Source: Herpetosiphonaceae bacterium (GTDB lineage Bacteria > Chloroflexota > Chloroflexia > Chloroflexales > Kallotenuaceae). From it: a stretch of DNA of 7,638 nucleotides. The stretch is taken from positions 1-7,638 of the forward strand of contig JASKZZ010000050.1 of the NCBI GenBank assembly GCA_030147335.1, written 5' to 3'. Shown one piece after another: positions 1 to 4,605 of the stretch. Below the pieces are notes generated by a model. The model saw nothing but the letters and a program-made list of their open reading frames with translations, was not told where the DNA came from and did not search any database. The position numbers were made by a program, and so were the translations under genes. Each line of letters begins with the position of its first letter. The first letter of the stretch is position 1.

Positions 1-314
1 ACCGCGCGCAAATGCTCTTCAGGATCGCGCGAACCCGTCAGCAGAATAACCCGCGCGTTTGGAGCCAGCTGCAGCAACTCCGGCAAAAAATCAAGACTGG
101 TTTGCCCGCCGAGGTCGAGATCAAGCAGGATCAGGTCGGGCTGGAGCTTCTGGGCAGCGGCAATTGCCCCTTCGCGGTTTTGTGCCTCTCCGGCAATGAC
201 AAGACCGGGCTGGCTTTCAATAAGCATCCGTAAACCCGAGCGGACCAACGCATGGTCATCAACCATCAGAATACGAACAGCGGCTTGTAAGGTAGACATA
301 CTATTGGCTTTCAT
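1..314 (-). CDS. NarL/FixJ-type response regulator, receiver domain (3' part lies outside the window)
   Basis: This is the phospho-receiver half of a two-component response regulator, partner of the kinase immediately upstream. Numbering from the ATG at 299, strand 1 reads VRILMVDDH with the acidic pair D14/D15. The phospho-acceptor is D60 in PDLILLDLDLGG, and the switch threonine is T88 in VILLTGS. The conserved lysine and the expected LuxR-type DNA-binding domain lie beyond base 1, so the output domain is inferred from pairing with a HisKA_3 kinase. Two in-frame starts exist. The ATG at 314 overlaps the kinase stop as ATGA, which favours translational coupling. The ATG at 299 gives MSTLQAAVRIL, a normal N-terminus. 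Neither has a clear Shine-Dalgarno sequence, so I chose 314. The proline usual in the loop after the acceptor aspartate is replaced by glycine. Confidence 0.9.
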   Translation of the reverse strand, partial: MKANSMSTLQAAVRILMVDDHALVRSGLRMLIESQPGLVIAGEAQNREGAIAAAQKLQPDLILLDLDLGGQTSLDFLPELLQLAPNARVILLTGSRDPEEHLRA

Positions 315-1984
315 AGCGGGATTTGAACAACAACTGTCGTACCGTCATCCGGTAGCTGCTCAACCCGAGCGTAGCCACCTAGCGCCGTTGCGCGCTCACT
401 AATCGAGCGCGGAGTAAAGGATTTTGCGGGAATGTGACTCCCTTCGTTCTTGACGCGTAGCATCAAACAACCGTTCTCCCGGAGCAGTTCAACAGAAGCG
501 TTGGCCGCATGTGTGTGCCGTCGAATGTTGCTCAATCCTTCAGCTACCATCTGAAAAACTTCAGCGCCAAGCCTGTCGTTGCAGCGGAAATCCCCTTTCG
601 CCTCAAAATCAACGTTAATGCCAGTGGCCTGGGAAAATTTCTTGGTAAAACGGTTAATCGATGCTTGAAGACTATCACCACGCTCGCCGCCCTGCTTAAG
701 ACCGCTTACATATCCACGCAGATCAGCGATACCGTCGTTGGCCAGCCGAAACAAACGGTCAAGCTCTTCGGCTACGTTGGCTCCGCCGTTTGCATGTTTG
801 GATTTTATGGCCGCCAACCCCATTTGAAGCCCAATGTATGGCTGGATCACGCTGTCGTGGAGATCGCGGGCGATACGCTGCCGTTCTTCGTCGGCTGCCT
901 CAGACGCCAGTCGGTCAACGAGTCGGATATTGTCAATCACCGGCATGATGCTTTTGAACACTTGCTGCAGCAGGTCGATGTCTTGTAGCTCGAAACTGTT
1001 CCGTTTTGCGGTCAAATACAATCGACCAAGTGACTCGGAGCCGAAGCGGAGCGGAAGCGAGATGAAGGCGTCGCTTTCCAGCGTTGCCAAAAGCAGCCCG
1101 CTTTCTACCAATCCCATGCTTGTTCGCTCGCCAGTTACAATGTTTACCGCGTACCCCTGCTGTCGCAACTGCCACGGTCGTACTTGTCGCTGATACAGGA
1201 CGGCCTGGTCCTCGGGCAGTGCCAGCAGCTGCGTTGCCAGCTCGACGGGAAGTGGTACCGTTAGCACTGCGCCGTCCGGATCACGCCGGTCACCTCGCCG
1301 CATCTGGTACTCGTCGACGGCAGTGCTTGATACCAGCAAAACTGTATCGGCATCGTAATACGCGCGCAGCCGTTCCAGCAGCGTGCCAATGGTGCGGTCG
1401 ATACCAAAGCGTGGATTGGACAGCGTACTGACTTCGCGTAAAAGCTGCATCCGGCGCTTAAGCGCAATCTCATAGCCGCCCCAGTAGGCCATCATATAGC
1501 CTAATGTGAGCAGATACACGGGTCGGACAAGTGATCGGTTCAGTTCGACTTCCAGGCCACGAGCAGCCGTCGCCAGACCAATTACTGTAAACAGCAGCGT
1601 CGAAATAATCGTTACTCGCAGGCCCGAGGCAAAGCCCCAGCGGAACGACGCGACCAGAATTGCAAAAAAGAATCCGAAGAAAAAGATACTGCTGGCACCG
1701 TTGCTAAGTGAGATCAGCAGCACGTACCACGCAACATCGACCCAGTGCGACCATGAATGAAACTTGGCAGTGCGAGTATGCGACTGAATCGAAAAAAGGT
1801 ACAGCAGGGCGCTATAAATTGTGTACAGGCTGAGCGACGTATAGGTGATTGCAACGAGTCGGCTTGGCTCCGCTGGGTCAATAAAGGTAATAAGCAGCGC
1901 TGATGCTGCCAGAACCAGGCGCATCACAGCAACGATGCGATGCTCAACAGTTTCTGTGGTGTAAGTCGCTACGGTATCTCGCAT
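311..1984 (-). CDS. Membrane sensor histidine kinase of the NarL/DesK (HisKA_3) class with a GAF-like domain
   Basis: A 557-residue sensor kinase that should autophosphorylate on histidine and pass the phosphate to the regulator encoded just downstream. Residues about 17-175 hold roughly six hydrophobic segments (near 17-36, 43-65, 81-95, 97-116, 120-140 and 152-172), a membrane sensor with little extracytoplasmic domain. Residues about 193-352 look like a GAF domain (FGIDRTIGTLLERL to SLPLRFGSESLGRLYL). The dimerisation/phospho-acceptor motif is ERQRIARDLHDSVIQPYIGL with H376. The N-box of the ATPase domain is EGLSNIRRH (N486). The usual D-x-G of the next ATP-binding box reads VKNEG, and the second glycine box is replaced by PRSISERATALGG, so the nucleotide site is non-canonical. 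The ligand is unknown. The ATG at 1984 has a weak AAGAG about 8 nt upstream, and a promoter fits at 2025-2053. Confidence 0.93.
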   Translation of the reverse strand: MRDTVATYTTETVEHRIVAVMRLVLAASALLITFIDPAEPSRLVAITYTSLSLYTIYSALLYLFSIQSHTRTAKFHSWSHWVDVAWYVLLISLSNGASSIFFFGFFFAILVASFRWGFASGLRVTIISTLLFTVIGLATAARGLEVELNRSLVRPVYLLTLGYMMAYWGGYEIALKRRMQLLREVSTLSNPRFGIDRTIGTLLERLRAYYDADTVLLVSSTAVDEYQMRRGDRRDPDGAVLTVPLPVELATQLLALPEDQAVLYQRQVRPWQLRQQGYAVNIVTGERTSMGLVESGLLLATLESDAFISLPLRFGSESLGRLYLTAKRNSFELQDIDLLQQVFKSIMPVIDNIRLVDRLASEAADEERQRIARDLHDSVIQPYIGLQMGLAAIKSKHANGGANVAEELDRLFRLANDGIADLRGYVSGLKQGGERGDSLQASINRFTKKFSQATGINVDFEAKGDFRCNDRLGAEVFQMVAEGLSNIRRHTHAANASVELLRENGCLMLRVKNEGSHIPAKSFTPRSISERATALGGYARVEQLPDDGTTVVVQIPL

Positions 1985-2024
1985 ATTCTATGCTCTTTTC
2001 ATCAACGTTATACGTTTGCTGAAA

Positions 2025-2053
2025 ATGATATTGCGACGCTTGGTATGTGTCAG
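2025..2053 (-). promoter_or_regulatory. Sigma-70-like promoter of the two-component operon
   Basis: On the minus strand the hexamer CTGACA (2053-2048, one mismatch to TTGACA) is separated by exactly 17 bases from TATCAT (2030-2025, one mismatch to TATAAT). The predicted start near 2018 gives a leader of about 34 nt before the kinase ATG at 1984. The match and spacing are good. That it is active is inferred. Confidence 0.65.
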
Positions 2054-2107
2054 TATTAACGACAATAAAATGCAAGAGGATGCGGCAGTTTTCCTGCACG
2101 CGGCCAC

Positions 2108-2134
2108 TTTATTACGAGAGTGACTCGTAATAAA
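2108..2134. repeat. Perfect inverted repeat, 11-bp arms, 5-nt centre
   Basis: TTTATTACGAG (2108-2118) and CTCGTAATAAA (2124-2134) are exact reverse complements around the centre AGTGA. It lies about 55 bp upstream of the -35 box of the kinase promoter. Neither strand has a T-run after the hairpin, so it is not an obvious terminator. It could be an operator for a dimeric regulator or an RNA hairpin if transcription starts further upstream. Confidence 0.8.
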
Positions 2135-2186
2135 TGCTTCTCCTATGTAACAAGTATTCACCCTCATGGTTGGACCGAAAATACAA

Positions 2187-2237
2187 CAAACCGCCTCCCG
2201 CCATGGTGTAGATAACACCATGGTAGAATGCGGTTTG
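2187..2237. repeat. 51-bp compound palindrome with nested arms
   Basis: The outer arms CAAACCGC (2187-2194) and GCGGTTTG (2230-2237) are exact reverse complements. The inner arms CCATGGTGT (2201-2209) and ACACCATGG (2215-2223) are also exact, around the centre AGATA. The two unpaired sides (2195-2200 and 2224-2229) are both 6 nt, so the whole element is symmetric about base 2212. It would fold as a long hairpin with one symmetric internal loop. No poly-T follows on either strand. Its function is unknown. Confidence 0.8.
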
Positions 2238-2260
2238 CGTATCATTAGTATTTTTGCTTT

Positions 2261-2281
2261 TACACCACTTCACGTGGTGTA
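2261..2281. repeat. Perfect inverted repeat, 8-bp arms, 5-nt centre, next to a TATAAT box
   Basis: TACACCAC (2261-2268) and GTGGTGTA (2274-2281) are exact reverse complements around TTCAC. The last arm base is shared with a minus-strand TATAAT at 2286-2281, which has no good -35. If that box is used, the palindrome covers the start site and would suit an operator. The core ACACCA/TGGTGT also occurs in the arms of the 51-bp palindrome at 2187-2237, in the opposite order. Confidence 0.7.
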
Positions 2282-2334
2282 TTATAAAACGGAAGCAGGC
2301 CGTGTGAGATTACAATCCGGTAAAAATGCCTAAG

Positions 2335-3321
2335 CTATTCACAGAATGGCAGCTCGACAACCTCCGCGTCGATGCCATCGCCGACCTGAAGGATGGTTCC
2401 CGGTACTGCCGCTGCGGTACGCACATAGGCAAGCCCAATCGCTCCAAACCGTGGAGATACAGCCGAACTGGTAAAATCGCCGGCTTCTTTGCCTTTGTGG
2501 AGCAGCTTTGCGCCTGATGCAACCGGCTGAGACAGGCGCAGCCCCATCAATCGCTTCGCAAGCCGATTTCGGCTTTCCATCCGAGCGATAATTTCCTGAC
2601 CCACGTAGCAACCCTTGGTAAAAGAAACGGCGTCGGTAAGTCCTGTTTCGAGTGGAATGTACTCGGTGGAGTGTTCGCGCTGGTGCGCGCCGTACCCGTG
2701 CTCAATGCGCAGCAGTTCCCATGTTGCGTCATCAAGCGCGGGTACGCTTACGAGCGCATCTTGGATAATTGCTTCATCCTCGCGTTGTCCCAGAATAGCG
2801 AAGCCGTCGCCGCCAATAGGGAGCGTGCGTACCAACCACACTTGAATGCCAGCAATTGATGCTGCTTGAATATGATGCAGCGGCCATGCGCGGGGATCGA
2901 TTGACGTAATTTGTTCCACTCGCGCGGCTGCCTCCGGTCCGTACAGGTGAACTTGCATCGTAGCAGCGGTCAGGTCCTGCACAGTCACTTTGTCATTGAA
3001 AAAGATTTTGCTCTGCAGAAAACGACTAAACGCCGGTCCGCTGCCGGGATTGGTGGTCACAAGCAGATGCTCAGGCAGCGCATACACTGTGAGCACATCC
3101 AGAATACGAGCGTGGTGATTGACAAGGACTGTGCGCGAACCATCTCCAGGCGTTAGCTTCACCATGTCGTTGGTTGTCAGCCGCTGCAGCAAATTGGCGC
3201 GGTCCTCCCCCACGAGCCGAACACGCCCACGCGCATGTTCGTCCACGCGTACAACCTGTTGCAGTGCTGCTTGATATAAAACTGTATCGATGGCTGGAAC
3301 TGGTGTTACTGTTTGAGTCAT
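2335..3321 (-). CDS. ygfZ: YgfZ/GcvT-like folate-binding protein
   Basis: A 328-residue member of the YgfZ (COG0354) branch of the aminomethyltransferase fold. YgfZ-family proteins bind tetrahydrofolate and support the assembly or repair of certain iron-sulfur enzymes. They are not the glycine-cleavage T-protein. The diagnostic K-G-C-[YF]-x-G-Q-E signature is present as KGCYVGQE at residues 236-243 with the key cysteine C238, preceded by YIPLETGL as in the family. The N-terminal part (GRVRLVGEDRANLLQRLTTND, residues about 32-52) and the C-terminal barrel segment (FGAIGLAYVR) also fit. The length is normal. The start at 3321 is set by AAGGAGG (3333-3327) five bases upstream; a longer ATG at 3348 would place that site inside the gene. 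It stands alone and is divergent from the sortase gene. Confidence 0.92.
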   Translation of the reverse strand: MTQTVTPVPAIDTVLYQAALQQVVRVDEHARGRVRLVGEDRANLLQRLTTNDMVKLTPGDGSRTVLVNHHARILDVLTVYALPEHLLVTTNPGSGPAFSRFLQSKIFFNDKVTVQDLTAATMQVHLYGPEAAARVEQITSIDPRAWPLHHIQAASIAGIQVWLVRTLPIGGDGFAILGQREDEAIIQDALVSVPALDDATWELLRIEHGYGAHQREHSTEYIPLETGLTDAVSFTKGCYVGQEIIARMESRNRLAKRLMGLRLSQPVASGAKLLHKGKEAGDFTSSAVSPRFGAIGLAYVRTAAAVPGTILQVGDGIDAEVVELPFCE

Positions 3322-3326
3322 ACGAT

Positions 3327-3347
3327 CCTCCTTGCTATAGTATAACA
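3327..3347 (-). promoter_or_regulatory. Extended -10 promoter and consensus ribosome-binding site of the YgfZ-type gene
   Basis: The minus strand shows TGT-TATACT (3347-3339), an extended -10 form, with no convincing -35. AAGGAGG (3333-3327) follows, 5 nt from the ATG at 3321. If the -10 is correct, the leader is only about 11 nt and the ribosome site begins almost at the transcript 5' end. The ribosome-binding site is firm; the promoter is tentative. Confidence 0.5.
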
Positions 3348-3367
3348 ACTTAGTTATTCTGACCCCG

Positions 3368-3420
3368 CAACAACGACCAGTAAAAACAGGACCTTTTCTG
3401 CCGTTTTTACCAGCTTGTTG
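3368..3420. repeat. Nested inverted repeat between divergent promoters
   Basis: GTAAAAAC (3380-3387) pairs exactly with GTTTTTAC (3403-3410), and outside it CAACAA (3368-3373) pairs with TTGTTG (3415-3420). Inside, GG (3389-3390) and CC (3401-3402) add two pairs beyond a bulged A. It sits between the predicted -10 elements of the YgfZ-type gene (minus) and the sortase gene (plus), which suits a shared regulator site. A-tracts could also form such a repeat by chance. Confidence 0.5.
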
Positions 3421-3442
3421 TCATGCAGGATACGTTGCTACA

Positions 3443-3451
3443 TGGTAGAAT
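3443..3451 (+). promoter_or_regulatory. Extended -10 promoter of the sortase gene
   Basis: TGG-TAGAAT (3443-3451) is an extended -10 with one mismatch to TATAAT. The predicted start near 3458 gives a leader of about 29 nt containing AGGAG at 3471-3475. TTGTCA at 3418-3423 is 22 nt away, too far for a normal -35. Confidence 0.45.
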
Positions 3452-3486
3452 CTCAGCCGCTTTAAGTGTTAGGAGAACATCTAGCC

Positions 3487-4290
3487 ATGCGTCTACGAGC
3501 GTTCTTGCCCGCGCTAACTCTCGGCTCTGTCCTGTTAGGAGCGTGCGGCCAATCAGCTACAAACGAACAGATCGTCGCAAATGTATCAGCTGCCAGCGCA
3601 TCGGTTATAGCTACCACAGTTCCCACTGCAACCACTGCGCCGACTGATGTGCCGACAGCAGAGCCGACGAGTGTCCCGACAGCCGTGCCGACAATAGAGC
3701 CGACGAGTGTCCCGATTGTCGCGCCAACGCTAGCACCGACCATCGCACCAGAAATTGTCTCCGCCGACGTTAACGATGTGCCGCAGCTCAGTGAGCAAAC
3801 TGTTCCATCAGCTGCCGATATTCCAGTCGCTGCTGCTGTTAAGCCGGCCCAGCCTGTTCGCCTGACAATTCCAAAAATCAAGCTCGATCTCAAGCCGATT
3901 TCGGTCGGTCTGGACAAAAAGCGTGTGCCAGTTGTGCCGAAGCATGATGTTGGTTGGTACAACTTGAGCGCAATGCCGGGTCAGGGTGAGAACATCGTCT
4001 TCTGGGGGCATGTGCTGCGCTTTAAGGCAACGCCAAAGATCGCTGCTCCGTTTGCACGTGTCAAGGAGTTGAAAATCGGCGATTTGCTTATTCTGACGAC
4101 GGCGAATGGGGAGCAAGTTCGCTACAAGGTGACCAAGGCAGTGCAGGTGACGCCGGATCAGGTCAAGTATATTCTGCCGACTGGCAAGGAGCAGGTGACA
4201 CTGGTCTCGTGCATCGGCGACAACGTCATCTCGAAGGGCGAGGTAACGAAAAAATACCGGCTGGTAACAATTGCCGAACCGGTAAAGTAG
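3487..4290 (+). CDS. Sortase-domain lipoprotein (class E/F-like) on a Pro/Thr-rich stalk
   Basis: A 267-residue extracytoplasmic protein. Residues 1-20 are a lipoprotein signal (MRLR, a hydrophobic run, then LGAC), so C20 should be lipid-modified and anchor the protein outside the membrane. Residues about 42-90 are a low-complexity stalk of P-T-x-x-P units. The sortase domain spans about 122-267. The catalytic triad is H175 in NIVFWGHV, C242 in TLVSC and R258 in KKYRLV. TLVSC is a mild variant of the usual TLxTC. Sortases cleave a sorting signal on secreted proteins and join them to the cell surface. No sorting-signal substrate is encoded in this window, so the target is unknown. I chose the ATG at 3487 because the signal peptide starts there. 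A GTG at 3466 would add seven residues but lies upstream of AGGAG (3471-3475). An extended -10 lies upstream and a strong terminator follows. Confidence 0.9.
   Translation: MRLRAFLPALTLGSVLLGACGQSATNEQIVANVSAASASVIATTVPTATTAPTDVPTAEPTSVPTAVPTIEPTSVPIVAPTLAPTIAPEIVSADVNDVPQLSEQTVPSAADIPVAAAVKPAQPVRLTIPKIKLDLKPISVGLDKKRVPVVPKHDVGWYNLSAMPGQGENIVFWGHVLRFKATPKIAAPFARVKELKIGDLLILTTANGEQVRYKVTKAVQVTPDQVKYILPTGKEQVTLVSCIGDNVISKGEVTKKYRLVTIAEPVK
3660..3715 (+). repeat. 20-bp direct repeat within the stalk coding region
   Basis: AGAGCCGACGAGTGTCCCGA occurs exactly at 3660-3679 and again at 3696-3715, a period of 36 bp or 12 codons. Both copies encode EPTSVP. Nucleotide identity, not just protein similarity, suggests a fairly recent duplication or slippage event lengthening the stalk. 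Confidence 0.85.
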
Positions 4291-4308
4291 GCACACAGCT
4301 GAATGATT

Positions 4309-4336
4309 GAGGGGCGCTGATGCGCCCCTCTTTTTT
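4309..4336 (+). terminator. Rho-independent terminator of the sortase gene
   Basis: A 9-bp perfect stem, GAGGGGCGC (4309-4317) with GCGCCCCTC (4322-4330), around the loop TGAT, is followed by six T residues (4331-4336). It lies 18 bp after the sortase stop. On the minus strand it starts right at the end of the convergent small membrane protein gene (stop 4337-4335). That side lacks a T-run after the stem, so termination in that direction should be weaker. Confidence 0.92.
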
Positions 4337-4586
4337 ATATCGTGATGGCAATGCCGATAGCCGCCAGAATAAGCGGTAGCGCCAATAGTCCCACTGCTAT
4401 TGCTGTGCTGATACGCTGCCCCAGGTACAACACGGCCACTGCCACCACAATCGTGGCAACAATTAGCGCCCAGGAAAACCACTCGCTATAGATTCGGATA
4501 ATGCTGCCGAAGACAGTGGTAATCATGATGATCGCCATACCCAAAAATATTACGCCGAGGGTACGACCACGAGTCTGTTGATTCAT
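4335..4586 (-). CDS. Small three-helix membrane protein downstream of pyrG
   Basis: I do not recognise this 83-residue protein. After a short polar N-terminus (MNQQTRGR) it has three hydrophobic segments near residues 10-30, 37-55 and 60-82, separated by short turns with RIYSEW and GQRIS. It is therefore predicted to be an integral membrane protein with almost no soluble part. It begins 19 bp after the pyrG stop. Its ribosome site AAGGAG (4607-4602) overlaps the pyrG stop codon and lies about 15 nt from the ATG, which suggests co-transcription and perhaps translational coupling with pyrG. It has a clear start, a ribosome site and strong membrane periodicity, and ends exactly at the shared terminator, so it is likely real. 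No function can be assigned. Confidence 0.75.
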   Translation of the reverse strand: MNQQTRGRTLGVIFLGMAIIMITTVFGSIIRIYSEWFSWALIVATIVVAVAVLYLGQRISTAIAVGLLALPLILAAIGIAITI

Positions 4587-4605
4587 AGCTAGCTTGTTGC
4601 GCTCC

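Larger units (their letters stand above)
1985..2334. other. 350-bp gene-free region between the YgfZ-type gene and the kinase gene
   Basis: Both flanking genes are on the minus strand. The stretch holds the kinase promoter (2025-2053), three inverted repeats (2108-2134, 2187-2237, 2261-2281) and an isolated TATAAT (2286-2281, minus). I see no intrinsic terminator for the upstream YgfZ-type gene. An 85-codon minus-strand frame at 1988-2245 crosses all these elements but looks spurious. The region is locally A+T-richer than the neighbouring genes and is best read as regulatory or structural DNA. Confidence 0.6.

Noticed and set aside
1988..2245. 85-codon minus-strand frame ending 3 bp before the kinase start
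   Set aside because: It crosses all of the 51-bp and 27-bp palindromes and the kinase promoter, has no clear ribosome site, and its composition (scattered Cys, Thr, Arg) resembles translated non-coding DNA.
2261..2281. Intrinsic terminator for the YgfZ-type gene
   Set aside because: The stem is perfect, but on the minus strand it is followed by AAAAGC and not by a T-run.
2335..3321. Reading the YgfZ-type gene as glycine-cleavage aminomethyltransferase (gcvT)
   Set aside because: The KGCYVGQE motif and the length of 328 residues mark the YgfZ branch, and no glycine-cleavage genes are nearby.
3466..3486. GTG start for the sortase at 3466
   Set aside because: It would put AGGAG inside the gene and place seven residues before a well-formed lipoprotein signal that starts at the ATG at 3487.
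3462..3962. 166-codon minus-strand frame rich in Gly-Thr-Val-Gly repeats
   Set aside because: It is the antisense shadow of the Pro/Thr stalk codons of the sortase gene; the plus-strand frame has signal peptide, ribosome site and catalytic residues.
3808..4482. 224-codon minus-strand frame across the sortase end and terminator
   Set aside because: It overlaps the sortase catalytic region, the terminator and the small membrane protein gene in other frames and shows no protein-like features.
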